The notes under the pieces: model-generated
Told to the model about the DNA's origin: nothing
The model's database searches: none
Seen by the model: only the letters and a program-made list of their open reading frames with translations
Shown here: piece after piece, positions 7,724 through 17,003 of the stretch
How the letters are laid out: every line of letters begins with the position of its first letter
How positions within the stretch are numbered: position 1 is the first letter of the stretch
Source: CAZRHR01 sp964599915
GTDB taxonomy: Bacteria > Bacteroidota > Bacteroidia > CAIKAF01
DNA length: 41,647 bases
Assembly (NCBI GenBank): GCA_964599915.1
Contig: CAZRHR010000016.1
Span: 1 to 41,647 of the forward strand
Direction of reading: 5' to 3'
Made by a program: the position numbers and the translations under genes

Positions 7724-10198
7724 TTAGGGGTTGGTCAATACCAAGCGATGAACCATTTTTTCGCCGGAAGACCTTTTTGCCACCAAAGTATAGATACCAG
7801 AAGGCCAGTTTGGAACGACAAAGGATGCTTTTTCTAAGCCTTCCCAATGACCCATGTGTTGCCCTTGTGGGCCCAAAACCGTTACCGATTGTACCGGTGA
7901 TTTGGCCGTTAGTGTGCCACCGGAAACCGCTGGATTCGGGAACCAAAATCCTTGAACTTGGCCCTGCGCATTGGAAGATTCCGTAGCATCTCCAAGACCG
8001 GTTAAAGGTATGGTAGCCATCCAAACCCCACGCCCATGGGTGAAAATATACAATTGTCCATCCTCGCGAAGACGCAACTGATGAACCGACACCAAGGGCA
8101 TTTGCGAAACCAACGTCCAATGCTGGCCTCCATCTTCTGTTACAAACAGTCCGAAATCGGAGCCGATGACCAACACATCCTCAGAAAAGGGACTAACAAC
8201 CAAACCATTGACAGGTAAATCTGGAGGCAAATCGCCATGAATATTGGTCCAAACCGGATTCGCCGTATTGGCTCCGGTAACTTTCCAAACGGATGGCAAA
8301 GCGTCATAACTAGAATAGGTGACATACACCGTGCCTTTGTCCCGTGGACTTACCGCCAAATGAGAAATAAAAGAAGCGTTTAAGGAGGGTGGAATGGAGG
8401 AAGAGATGTTTACTTCTGAGCCCGGAAACGCCGCCAAGGCATCATCTATCCGATACATCCTTCCTGTGGAAGCAAAATACAGCGTGGGCGCTTCATCCTT
8501 ACTCACCCCAAGAGCATATAAATCCACATAGGTATTGGAAAGGGGAATCCATGAACTTCCGCCGGAAAACGTAGCATAAATTCTACGCTTCGTCACTAAA
8601 TATACCTGATTCCCGTCCAGTACATTGATTTCAAATGGATTAATAAACCAAACGGGATCATCTATGCGGTCGTCACCATCTAAATCTAACCCATTAAGAA
8701 TCCGGTAAAATTGTGGCGAAGTGCTGTTCACATTGTCTGTGCGAACCAAATTGGCGTTCTGCGAAGAGGCATAGGCGGTGGTGGGCATTTGCGGATTTAC
8801 ATGGCAAAAAGCCCCATCTCCACCATAAATCCTACGAGCGCCATTTTGCCCCGTTTGAAACCTTTGACGGGTGCCATTGTCCTGGGTGCCACCAATATAA
8901 TCGTCTCCGGTAGGAAAATACGTTCCAGCATAAAACTGTGTGATATTGAGTCCATTATTTAAACTCGTGAATCCATTCACCGCGGTTTGTCTTCTATACC
9001 GATACAATCCGCCATCATTGGCCGAAATAAAAGCCTCTTGTCCACCGGGGATGAACACAAAATGGTGGTAATCTGCATGACTATTGGCCATGGTGGAAAA
9101 ACTTTGTCCGCCATCATTTGTAAAACCTGCATTTACGGAGCCTACCAACACATAATTCGGGTCTTGAGGTGATACCTCAAGGGCCAAACAATACCATGGA
9201 AAATCGAATTGAATGCCATAATTGGTGGGATTTTGGCGTTCTTCCCAGGTTTGGCCCCCATTTTCTGTAGCATAAAAACCATAGCAATCTGTACCAGCTG
9301 TCGTTTCATAAATCACATACGCTTTGGAAAAATCCGAAGGGGCAAAAGCCATTTCTATGCGTCGGAACCCGGAGGTTGGTAAGCCCGTACCTGCATTTGT
9401 AAAAGTACCCTGATCGCCGGTCGCCGAGCTAAAAACGCCCAAACTTCTCACGCCAATCCAAACTTTCCCATCGGGTGTCAATTCAAGATCGGTGATGTTG
9501 GCGTTGCTGTATACCTGCTGAAATGAATTTCCGGCATCGGTGCTGCGCCAAAGTCCACGAGAAGAAGTAGCCACATACAAAGTGTTGGTATCCACGGGTG
9601 AGCATCGAACCCGCCACGTATATAAGAAGTTATTGTTGTCAGTAGCGGCAAGTTGCTGCCAGTTTGCTCCTCCATCGGTAGATTTAAAAATTCCATCTCC
9701 GGGAATCCCGGCTGAATTCCCTGAAGGTTCACCCGAAGCATAATACATTACATTGGGAAAAAAGGGATTTTGTTCAATCCACGTTACCGACAGGTTCTGG
9801 GCGTTGTCATCGACCGGCGTCCAAGAGCCGCCGCGGTTGGTCGAACGCCAAAGTCCACCCGAAATACCACCGGCCAAATAATGGTTGGTATCGGTTCTAT
9901 CGATAATAAAACCGCGAATCCGGCCGCCTACGTCATCGGGGCCGACTTCCCTTAACTGAGAAAGTCCACCGTCCGATTTCACGGTTCGCAAGGCATGGAT
10001 TTGATCCCTGATTTGGCGAAAACGCTCCATGGAAATTTGGCCATTGGCATCGACCCGCATGGCCCTCCACTGCTCCAACCAGCCCGGATGAGCAGGATTT
10101 CCTTTGGGCCATGGGGCCGAGGTAGAATCCGGCCAAAACTGGTAAGCCAATCCAACCAACAAAGCAAGAAAACCAAGGATACCAAATGTCTTTTTCAT
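7724..10198 (-). CDS. T9SS-secreted BNR/sortilin-like repeat protein
   Basis: The 824-residue product starts with a signal peptide or N-terminal anchor (MKKTFGILGFLALLVGLAYQ). Its body is a series of BNR/Asp-box-type beta-propeller repeats, visible as recurring S-x-D-G-G-x-x-W or NGGxxW elements: NRGGSWTPV, DGGANWQQL, DAGNSFQQV, NGGQTWEER, GGSSWIPLS and DGGQHWTLV. The last ~75 residues, from FWFPNPAVSGG to GEKMVHRLVLTNP, have the features of a type-A T9SS C-terminal sorting domain (Por-secretion tail). The repeats resemble sortilin/Vps10- or sialidase-type propellers, but no catalytic residues are evident. The start was taken at the ATG at 10198, not the TTG at 10210. A near-consensus -7 box TCATTTTG lies at 10215-10208. 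Confidence 0.88.
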   Translation of the reverse strand: MKKTFGILGFLALLVGLAYQFWPDSTSAPWPKGNPAHPGWLEQWRAMRVDANGQISMERFRQIRDQIHALRTVKSDGGLSQLREVGPDDVGGRIRGFIIDRTDTNHYLAGGISGGLWRSTNRGGSWTPVDDNAQNLSVTWIEQNPFFPNVMYYASGEPSGNSAGIPGDGIFKSTDGGANWQQLAATDNNNFLYTWRVRCSPVDTNTLYVATSSRGLWRSTDAGNSFQQVYSNANITDLELTPDGKVWIGVRSLGVFSSATGDQGTFTNAGTGLPTSGFRRIEMAFAPSDFSKAYVIYETTAGTDCYGFYATENGGQTWEERQNPTNYGIQFDFPWYCLALEVSPQDPNYVLVGSVNAGFTNDGGQSFSTMANSHADYHHFVFIPGGQEAFISANDGGLYRYRRQTAVNGFTSLNNGLNITQFYAGTYFPTGDDYIGGTQDNGTRQRFQTGQNGARRIYGGDGAFCHVNPQMPTTAYASSQNANLVRTDNVNSTSPQFYRILNGLDLDGDDRIDDPVWFINPFEINVLDGNQVYLVTKRRIYATFSGGSSWIPLSNTYVDLYALGVSKDEAPTLYFASTGRMYRIDDALAAFPGSEVNISSSIPPSLNASFISHLAVSPRDKGTVYVTYSSYDALPSVWKVTGANTANPVWTNIHGDLPPDLPVNGLVVSPFSEDVLVIGSDFGLFVTEDGGQHWTLVSQMPLVSVHQLRLREDGQLYIFTHGRGVWMATIPLTGLGDATESSNAQGQVQGFWFPNPAVSGGTLTAKSPVQSVTVLGPQGQHMGHWEGLEKASFVVPNWPSGIYTLVAKRSSGEKMVHRLVLTNP

Positions 10199-10232
10199 AA
10201 AATCTTTCAAAATGAATAAGTCGTTTCAAATG

Positions 10233-11309
10233 TTAGGGCGAGGATAAAAGACTGGTTAGGATTTGCTTTCCTGCCTCTCCATTGCCGTACCAATGGCCCT
10301 GAACGGGATTTGGCGTGTTTTGTATGGTTTGAACGGCTTGTCGCCAGGCCGTGGCATCCAGATCCGGGCAAAGCACCCATCCGGAGCTCACAAGCTCTCG
10401 CCATTCGGATTCCGGCCGAAAACAAATGCTGCGTTTGCCAAGAAAAAATGCTTCTTTCTGCAAACCCCCTGAGTCGGTGAGCACAAAAGGCGCCTGATGA
10501 AGGGCCGTAAGGGTTTCTCTATATCCCATAGGCGCAACCAAAACCAAGTCTTTTCCGGGTTGTAAGCCAAAAAAGTCCATGGCTTTTTGGGTACGGGGAT
10601 GAACTATAAAATGAATTTTCCTGCGCGTCCATGCTGCGGTATCCTGCATGCGTGCCAAAGCGGCAGCCAAACGTTCCGGCTGGTCCGTATTGAAATTCCG
10701 GTGCAACGTGGCCAAAATGGGACCATTGCTTTCTTTGGTGGATGCAGCATCCGAAAATATTCGAGCGGCGTCCAGCATAATGTCTCCGACTTCCCGACAA
10801 AAGGTGTCGGGCTTTTCCGTTAAACCTTCCTTGCGGAGTTGGTCCATGGCTTGTGCAGAAGGGGCAAACAACCAATGGGACAAATGATCGGTCACCACCC
10901 GGGCTTGTTCTTCCGGCATATCGCGGCGAAAAGACCTAAGTCCGGCTTCCACATGGGCCAATGGAATGCTCAGACCGGCGGCGGTGAGGGCAGCAGAAAG
11001 CGTAGAATGCGTATCGCCAAACACCAACACCACATCCGGCCGTTGCTGTCCATAATAGGTGGACAAAGCTTTGGACATGTCGGCCACTGTATCTACCGGC
11101 CCTGCCCCATGAATATGCAAGCTATGGTTGGGAGGTGAAAGACCCAGTTCCTCAAAAAATATCCCGGACATGGCTTGGTCGTAATGCTGTCCGGTGTGAA
11201 TAAGTTCCCATTGAATATCCTCTTGGAAATCAGCCTTCCACGCATGATGCAGGGCGGCAGCTTTCACAAATTGAGGGCGGGCACCCACCACAACGCTTAA
11301 TTTGAGCAT
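10233..11309 (-). CDS. wecB: UDP-N-acetylglucosamine 2-epimerase (non-hydrolysing)
   Basis: WecB interconverts UDP-GlcNAc and UDP-ManNAc in the cytoplasm for surface-polysaccharide synthesis. The 358-residue product has the GT-B-like epimerase fold motifs: VVVGARPQFVKAA at the N-terminus, HTGQHYDQAMS near 38-48, VFGDTHST with Asp99, HVEAGLRSF with Glu121, RDMPEEQARV with Glu133/134, and TDSGGLQKEA in the second half. The usual THRRENxG loop is replaced by TLHRNFNTDQ, so this belongs to a divergent subgroup. The start was taken at the ATG at 11309: the longer frame begins with a TTG that is the last three bases of a TATATTTG promoter box. It probably supplies the polysaccharide genes further right. 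Confidence 0.92.
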   Translation of the reverse strand: MLKLSVVVGARPQFVKAAALHHAWKADFQEDIQWELIHTGQHYDQAMSGIFFEELGLSPPNHSLHIHGAGPVDTVADMSKALSTYYGQQRPDVVLVFGDTHSTLSAALTAAGLSIPLAHVEAGLRSFRRDMPEEQARVVTDHLSHWLFAPSAQAMDQLRKEGLTEKPDTFCREVGDIMLDAARIFSDAASTKESNGPILATLHRNFNTDQPERLAAALARMQDTAAWTRRKIHFIVHPRTQKAMDFFGLQPGKDLVLVAPMGYRETLTALHQAPFVLTDSGGLQKEAFFLGKRSICFRPESEWRELVSSGWVLCPDLDATAWRQAVQTIQNTPNPVQGHWYGNGEAGKQILTSLLSSP

Positions 11310-11312
11310 GCA

Positions 11313-11320
11313 CAAATATA
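11313..11320 (-). promoter_or_regulatory. -7 box TATATTTG of wecB
   Basis: A perfect TAnnTTTG on the minus strand ends three bases before the chosen ATG (TATATTTG-TGC-ATG). No good TTG is seen at the expected -33 position (TTT instead). If active, the mRNA would have essentially no leader. Confidence 0.55.
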
Positions 11321-11539
11321 CAACAGAGAACCGGGGAGAAAAAGGGAAATGAGGTGGAAGAACGTATCGTCTAAATCGCTTTTTACATTTTCACAAAGCA
11401 AGTAAAGCGCAACATAGTTTGTAAAATTTAAAGACCCAACCCACCCTTGATTGAATTCACCCTAACCACCCGTGCCCCCTCATTTACTTTTTTTGGGAAA
11501 AACCCCGCCAAAATCTTCCCGCTTTGCGTCAATAAAATG

Positions 11540-11547
11540 TATATTCG
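11540..11547 (+). promoter_or_regulatory. Probable -7 box of acnA, with a leader hairpin downstream
   Basis: TATATTCG is one base off TAnnTTTG. Downstream, GGCCGA (11551-11556) pairs with TCGGCC (11571-11576), with extra A/T pairs inside, giving a leader stem-loop about 23 bp before the acnA ATG. The rest of the wecB-acnA gap (11321-11598) shows no gene. Confidence 0.45.
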
Positions 11548-11598
11548 CACGGCCGACAAAAACGCCTTTTTCGGCCCATAAAAATTTGGGATAACGCT

Positions 11599-14316
11599 AT
11601 GAGCAAACAAGATTTATTCGGAGTACGCAGGGCCCTCAACACGGCCTCAGGAAAGGTCGAGTTTTACAGCCTTAAGGCGATGGAAGAACAAGGTTTCCCC
11701 ATCTCCAAACTTCCTTTTTCTATACGGATTTTGGTGGAAAACGCCCTTCGCAACTACGATGGATTGCGGGTTACCGAAGACAATGTAAGAACCATCCTAG
11801 GATGGAATCCTACACCCTCCGACAAAGACATTCCTTTTATGCCGGCCAGGGTGCTCCTGCAAGATTTTACCGGCGTTCCTTGCGTGGTAGATTTGGCTTC
11901 TTTGCGTGCCGAAGCTGCCCGTAAAGGCAAAGACGTGACTAAAATCAATCCCCTTATCCCGGTAGATTTGGTCATTGACCACTCCGTGCAAGTAGAATAT
12001 TTTGGTTCTTCCGGCTCCTTGGGCAAAAATGTAGCCTTAGAATATGAGCGGAACGCCGAGCGTTATCAACTGCTCAAATGGGCGCAAAAAGCTTTCAACA
12101 ACTTCACAGCCGTTCCTCCGGGCATGGGCATTTGCCACCAAGTGAATTTGGAATACTTATCCAAAACCGTTTTGGTACGAGATGGCGTCGCTTTTCCTGA
12201 CAGCTGTTTCGGAACAGACTCCCATACACCCATGGTCAATGGATTGGGCGTAGTGGCTTGGGGTGTCGGTGGTATTGAAGCAGAAGCTGCCATGTTAGGC
12301 CAGCCTTCTTACTTCATTATGCCGGAAGTGATTGGTCTAAAACTCACCGGACATTTACCCGCCGGTGCCACCGCCACAGATTTAGTACTCGCCATTACTG
12401 AATTGCTTCGCAAAGAAAAAGTGGTGGGCAAATTTGTGGAAGTATTTGGTGATGGTTGCGACCGCTTATCGGTAACTGACCGTGCCACCATTTCCAATAT
12501 GTCCCCGGAATTTGGTTGTACCATTACCTATTTCCCCATCGATGACCAAACCTTGGATTACATGCGTCGTACCGCCCGTCCAGAAGACCATGTACAAACG
12601 GTAGAGCAATATTGCAAGGAAAACCTTTTGTGGAGAACCGGCAAAGAAGACATTGCCTACACCCGCGAACTGACCTTGGATTTGGGAAGCATTGAGCCTG
12701 CCGTGGCAGGACCTAAGCGTCCGCAAGACAGAATTTTATTGAAAAACCTGGACAAAACCGTTCGGAACATCATGGCCGAAAGCTTTGAGCGCGCCCATGT
12801 ACCTGTGGCCGATCGTTTTGCTTTGGCCACGGCCGAGAATAAACCCGGTTCCATGCGCGCCACCACCATCCAAAACGGTGAGATGCGCTATGAACTTTCC
12901 GATGGCGCGGTGGTGATTGCCGCCATTACGTCTTGCACCAATACCTCCAACCCGAGCGTTATGCTCGGAGCAGGATTGGTGGCCAAGAAAGCGGTAGAAC
13001 TCGGTTTGGACATCAAACCTTGGGTAAAACCTTCTTTGGCGCCCGGAAGCCGCGTAGTGACTGAATATTTGAAAAAAGCCGGCCTGTTGGAATACATGGA
13101 AGCTTTGAAATTCCATGTGGTGGGCTATGGTTGTACCACGTGTATTGGTAACTCTGGTGCTTTACCTCCTCACATTGCCAAAGCCATTGATGAAAAGGAT
13201 TTAGTAGTGGCGTCTGTTCTTTCCGGAAACCGGAATTTTGAAGCCCGCGTGCATCCTCAGGTCAAAATGAATTTCTTGGCTTCTCCGATGTTGGTGGTCA
13301 TTTATGCACTTACAGGCCGCGTGGATATCGATTTATACCATGAGCCCGTAGGAACCGATGCCAACGGAGAACCCGTTTATCTGGCAGATTTATGGCCGTC
13401 TGACGAAGAGATTGCAGCCGTTCGAAATGCCGTTTTAGATCCTGAAGATTACCGCTCCAATTATTCGACCGTTTTCGATGGAGATGCCGAATGGCAAGCC
13501 TTACAAGCTCCGGAAGGACAAGTTTTCCAGTGGGATGCGCAATCGACCTATGTCAAAGAAGCACCCTTCTTCCAGAACATTTCCATGGACGTAAACGCGC
13601 CCCAAAACATTTCTGGCGCCCGCACGCTCCTCCATTTGGGAGATTCCATTACAACAGACCACATTTCTCCCGCAGGGTCCTTTAAACCGGAAACCCCTGC
13701 CGGTCAATATTTGGTAGAAAGAGGTGTGGCACGTCAGGATTTCAATTCGTACGGAGCCCGCCGCGGAAACCATGAGGTAATGATGCGCGGCACTTTTGCC
13801 AACGTGCGTATCAAAAACCTTTTGAGCAGCAAAGAAGGTGGATTCACCACCTACTTGCCTACCGGCGAGGAAATGACCGTGTTCGAAGCCAGCAGCCGCT
13901 ATCAAGAGGCCGGCATTCCATTGGTGGTGTTAGGCGGTAAAGAATATGGCTCCGGCTCCAGCCGCGACTGGGCAGCCAAAGGCCCCAATCTGTTGGGCGT
14001 AAAGGTGGTTATTGCCGAAAGCTACGAGCGTATTCACCGCAGTAACTTGGTGGGTATGGGTATTCTTCCTTTGGAATATCTTCCCGGAACCACCGCTGCA
14101 AGTCTTGGACTTACCGGTAAAGAAACCTTCCATGTCAATGGCATTAGTGAAGGACTTATTCCTCAACAAAAATTGGAGGTTACCGCCGTGCGTGAAGATG
14201 GCAGCCAGTTTACCTTCACGACCCAAAGCCGATTAGACTCCCAAATTGAAGTGGAGTATTACAGCAATGGTGGAATTTTACACTATGTATTACGTCAATT
14301 CCTTCGGGATATGTAA
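11599..14316 (+). CDS. acnA: Aconitate hydratase AcnA (IRP1-type)
   Basis: Aconitase converts citrate to isocitrate in the TCA cycle. The 905-residue product has the AcnA/IRP1 layout, with cluster ligands Cys446 in TSCTNTSNPSVMLGAG and Cys512 and Cys515 in GYGCTTCIGNSG. The swivel domain contains GGKEYGSGSSRDWAAKG and the substrate-binding SYERIHRSNLVGMGILPLE. The length fits AcnA (about 890-900), not the shorter mitochondrial-type enzyme (about 755) that many Bacteroidota use. The ATG at 11599 gives MSKQDLFGVRRALNT, a normal start. The gene is monocistronic: a strong terminator follows at once. No frameshift or missing ligand was seen. Confidence 0.97.
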   Translation: MSKQDLFGVRRALNTASGKVEFYSLKAMEEQGFPISKLPFSIRILVENALRNYDGLRVTEDNVRTILGWNPTPSDKDIPFMPARVLLQDFTGVPCVVDLASLRAEAARKGKDVTKINPLIPVDLVIDHSVQVEYFGSSGSLGKNVALEYERNAERYQLLKWAQKAFNNFTAVPPGMGICHQVNLEYLSKTVLVRDGVAFPDSCFGTDSHTPMVNGLGVVAWGVGGIEAEAAMLGQPSYFIMPEVIGLKLTGHLPAGATATDLVLAITELLRKEKVVGKFVEVFGDGCDRLSVTDRATISNMSPEFGCTITYFPIDDQTLDYMRRTARPEDHVQTVEQYCKENLLWRTGKEDIAYTRELTLDLGSIEPAVAGPKRPQDRILLKNLDKTVRNIMAESFERAHVPVADRFALATAENKPGSMRATTIQNGEMRYELSDGAVVIAAITSCTNTSNPSVMLGAGLVAKKAVELGLDIKPWVKPSLAPGSRVVTEYLKKAGLLEYMEALKFHVVGYGCTTCIGNSGALPPHIAKAIDEKDLVVASVLSGNRNFEARVHPQVKMNFLASPMLVVIYALTGRVDIDLYHEPVGTDANGEPVYLADLWPSDEEIAAVRNAVLDPEDYRSNYSTVFDGDAEWQALQAPEGQVFQWDAQSTYVKEAPFFQNISMDVNAPQNISGARTLLHLGDSITTDHISPAGSFKPETPAGQYLVERGVARQDFNSYGARRGNHEVMMRGTFANVRIKNLLSSKEGGFTTYLPTGEEMTVFEASSRYQEAGIPLVVLGGKEYGSGSSRDWAAKGPNLLGVKVVIAESYERIHRSNLVGMGILPLEYLPGTTAASLGLTGKETFHVNGISEGLIPQQKLEVTAVREDGSQFTFTTQSRLDSQIEVEYYSNGGILHYVLRQFLRDM

Positions 14317-14338
14317 GCCTAAGCGCTTAAAATGATAC

Positions 14339-14368
14339 AACGCCGGACCTGTTCCGGCGTTTTTTTTT
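14339..14368 (+). terminator. Rho-independent terminator of acnA
   Basis: CGCCGGA pairs with TCCGGCG around a five-base loop (14341-14359), followed directly by nine T residues. It lies 24 bp after the acnA stop. Confidence 0.9.
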
Positions 14369-14400
14369 GCCAAAACCATGCGACTGCCGTTGGTGTTCCT

Positions 14401-14408
14401 TAAATTTG
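14401..14408 (+). promoter_or_regulatory. -7 box TAAATTTG of the GWxTD gene
   Basis: A perfect TAnnTTTG match lies five bases before the ATG at 14414 and downstream of the acnA terminator. It decides the start: an upstream ATG at 14378 would lie ahead of the promoter. Confidence 0.6.
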
Positions 14409-14413
14409 TAACA

Positions 14414-15850
14414 ATGCGTGGATTTAGCTTCATTTTTTTAGCTGCCGGTAGCTGCTCTTTGTTACAGGCGCAAAACCTTTCTGCAAGGGTCAGTTACGAT
14501 GTATTTCAAGATGATCAGCATGGGACGGTATTCGAACACCGGCTATGGATTTCCGGCAATGCACTTCAGTACAAAAAAGAACAAGACGGGATGTACAGGG
14601 GCCGCGCGGAACTCACGCTAGCCCTTTCGCAGCAAGGCAAAATTGTAGCCTTCGATAAAGTAGAATTGTTTTCCGCGCCCCTCAAAGACACTGTAGGCGA
14701 CAAACCCGATTTATTTGATGTGCGCAGATTACCTACCCCACCGGGCGCCTGCGCCTTGGATGTTATGGTGCGCGACTTGGCGGCCCGACAAAACAAAGGC
14801 ATTCATCATATCGACTCTGTCCACATCAGTCCCATTACAAAAGAGGTGACGGTTGGACCTGTTGTACTTTTTGATGAAAATGCACCGGGAGAGGCCAACC
14901 CCATGCCCCATAGGGCAAGTTTGATGTACACCGCAGATGCCAAGCGAATCCGCTTTTCTACGCCCATTTATCATGCCGTTTCATGGATTGGTCCACAAGG
15001 AAAAATGGCCGTTCGCTACACTATTCGGAACGCAGATACCCAAGTGTCTTTGGACCAATTCACCATCATTCAAAGAAAGAAAGCCACGCATCCCATGGTG
15101 CTTTCCGGAGATTTGCCCATTGAAACCTTGCCTACAGGACAATATTTTTTATCTGTCGAAATTCTGGATAGTACAGGGAAATTTGTGACCTCCAACCGCG
15201 TGTTTTTTGCACGTGAAAATGCTGACCAAATGCTTTCTGAAGAAGAATTGTTTGCCTTGGCGGTGGAAGGTACCTTCATGGAACCCATACAAAGTCGGGA
15301 CACCTTGGTAGAAATGATACAATGTTTGGCGCCGGTTTCCTCGAACCAAGAATTAGTTTTTGCCCAAAACGTATTGAAAGAGAAAGAAATTAAAAAGATG
15401 AAGCAATTCATTTTAAGTTTCTGGCAAAGACGCTATGGGGAAAATGCCGCCTCCGGTTGGCAAAATTATGCCAAAGGCGTCAATGCTGTCAATAAAGAGT
15501 TTAGCACGCCCAATACGCCCGGATATCGCACAGACCGTGGCCGCATTTACTTGCAATATGGTCCTCCGAATGTGATTAACAAACGATACGACGAGCCATC
15601 GGCCTATCCGTATGAAATTTGGCAATATTATCAATTGAAATCACAAACCAATATTCGCTTTGTTTTTTACAACAACAGCGGGATGGACAACACTTTTGTA
15701 TTGTTACACTCCGACCTTCGGGGCGAAATCAATAACCGCCAATGGGAAATGTTTGTCCACAACCGGAACAATTCCTTTAATGTGGACCAAAACAACGTGA
15801 TTCGACATTACGGAAACTGGTCCAATGACATTTTCAGGCAGCCCAGATGA
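14414..15850 (+). CDS. GWxTD-domain secreted protein
   Basis: The 478-residue product begins with a signal peptide (MRGFSFIFLAAGSCSLLQAQ). A large beta-rich region follows, and near the C-terminus comes the segment GYRTDRGRIYLQYGPPN, the signature of the GWxTD family (here with Tyr in place of Trp). YPYEIWQYY and a terminal beta segment follow, as in other members. The function of the family is unknown; it is widespread in Bacteroidota and has been found near gliding or surface genes. The start at 14414 is preferred over the ATG at 14378: it gives a clean signal peptide and lies just after the -7 box. It precedes a glycosyltransferase by 35 bp. Confidence 0.82.
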   Translation: MRGFSFIFLAAGSCSLLQAQNLSARVSYDVFQDDQHGTVFEHRLWISGNALQYKKEQDGMYRGRAELTLALSQQGKIVAFDKVELFSAPLKDTVGDKPDLFDVRRLPTPPGACALDVMVRDLAARQNKGIHHIDSVHISPITKEVTVGPVVLFDENAPGEANPMPHRASLMYTADAKRIRFSTPIYHAVSWIGPQGKMAVRYTIRNADTQVSLDQFTIIQRKKATHPMVLSGDLPIETLPTGQYFLSVEILDSTGKFVTSNRVFFARENADQMLSEEELFALAVEGTFMEPIQSRDTLVEMIQCLAPVSSNQELVFAQNVLKEKEIKKMKQFILSFWQRRYGENAASGWQNYAKGVNAVNKEFSTPNTPGYRTDRGRIYLQYGPPNVINKRYDEPSAYPYEIWQYYQLKSQTNIRFVFYNNSGMDNTFVLLHSDLRGEINNRQWEMFVHNRNNSFNVDQNNVIRHYGNWSNDIFRQPR

Positions 15851-15862
15851 GGTGAACTTCCT

Positions 15863-15870
15863 TATCTTTG
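15863..15870 (+). promoter_or_regulatory. -7 box TATCTTTG of the GT2 gene
   Basis: A perfect TAnnTTTG sits 15 bases before the GTG at 15886. The TTG at 15868 is the end of this box, which argues against using it as the start codon. Confidence 0.55.
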
Positions 15871-15885
15871 ACACAAATCGTTAGG

Positions 15886-16902
15886 GTGAAGGCCGCAATT
15901 GTCATTTTAAACTGGAATGGTTTGCATTGGTTACAGCAATTTTTGCCGGACGTAGTGCGCCATAGCCCTTCGCCTGCCGAAGTGTGGATTGCGGACAACG
16001 GCTCCACTGACGATAGCTTACCGTGGGTCCGAACCAATTATCCTACGGTCAAAATCTTTGAAATAGGAAAAAACCTGGGATTTTCAGCCGGCTATAACAT
16101 GGCCCTGAAGTACATTCACGCTCCTTTTTACATTTTACTCAATTCCGATGTAAAAGTCACGGAAAATTGGCTCACGGCACCCCTTTCCGTCTTGGAAAAC
16201 AATCCCGAAGTAGGCGCAGTGCAGCCTAAAATCCTTAGTTTTCACCAACCGGACACCTTCGAATATGCAGGTGCTGCCGGAGGAATGATGGATCATTTGG
16301 GTTATCCTTTTTGTCGTGGTCGTATTTTCAATGTCAATGAAACGGATCATGGGCAATTTTCAACCCAAGCTGAAATTTTCTGGGCTTCCGGTGCAGCGCT
16401 TTTTATTCGAAAAGAAGCTTGGGAAAAAGCGGGTGGATTAGATGTAGATTTTTTCGCCCATATGGAGGAAATAGACCTTTGCTGGCGGTTGAAAAATTTA
16501 GGGTATGGCATACGATATGTGCCAAATTCAACAGTGTACCATGTAGGAGGCGGCACTTTGGCCGCCGGCTCACCAAGAAAAATCTTTTTAAATTTTAGAA
16601 ACAATCTTTTTCTTCTCCTCAAAAATTTACCCAAAGGGCGCTTGGCTTGGCTCCTTCCCCTGCGGCTGGTCTTGGATGGCATTGCGGCCGTTAAATTTCT
16701 AGCAGAACCTCAAGGACCGGCAAAGTGCTATGCGGTCTTCAAAGCCCACCTTTCCTTTTACAGGAATTTCGGAAAAATGGTACAAAAAAGAAAACAACAA
16801 CCTACCGGGGTCGTCCACCCTTTATTTATGGGTTCTGTAGTATGGAACTTTTTCATCCTTGGAATCCGCACCTCCGGAAAACTCAAAGGCACCTACCGAT
16901 AA
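15886..16902 (+). CDS. Family 2 glycosyltransferase (WbbL-like)
   Basis: The 338-residue cytoplasmic enzyme has a GT-A fold typical of rhamnosyl- or related transferases. Visible landmarks are the nucleotide-binding start VKAAIVILNWNGLHWL, ADNGSTDDSLPW, the metal-site-like LNSDVKV, and the acceptor/catalytic stretch MEEIDLCWRLKNLGYGIRYV, followed by STVYHVGGGTL. The C-terminal ~90 residues are basic and hydrophobic, suggesting membrane association. The start is taken at GTG 15886, which gives the usual N-terminus of this family. It probably builds a surface glycan with the downstream ligase and flippase. The sugar specificity cannot be read. Confidence 0.88.
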   Translation: MKAAIVILNWNGLHWLQQFLPDVVRHSPSPAEVWIADNGSTDDSLPWVRTNYPTVKIFEIGKNLGFSAGYNMALKYIHAPFYILLNSDVKVTENWLTAPLSVLENNPEVGAVQPKILSFHQPDTFEYAGAAGGMMDHLGYPFCRGRIFNVNETDHGQFSTQAEIFWASGAALFIRKEAWEKAGGLDVDFFAHMEEIDLCWRLKNLGYGIRYVPNSTVYHVGGGTLAAGSPRKIFLNFRNNLFLLLKNLPKGRLAWLLPLRLVLDGIAAVKFLAEPQGPAKCYAVFKAHLSFYRNFGKMVQKRKQQPTGVVHPLFMGSVVWNFFILGIRTSGKLKGTYR

Positions 16903-17003
16903 CCCCGCCAAAGGAAGATTTACCATTTTTTTGTCCAAAGAATAGGCCTTCAAATCCTCCGCATCCCAATTTTCCATTGTAATTTTAACCAAAATACCTC
17001 CTC

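Noticed and set aside
13501..13905. 134-codon ORF antisense to acnA
   Set aside because: It lies wholly inside a clear aconitase gene with all functional motifs; no promoter or family match.
14378..14413. Upstream ATG for the GWxTD gene
   Set aside because: It precedes the -7 box and would prefix the signal peptide with an unlikely extension; the ATG at 14414 fits better.
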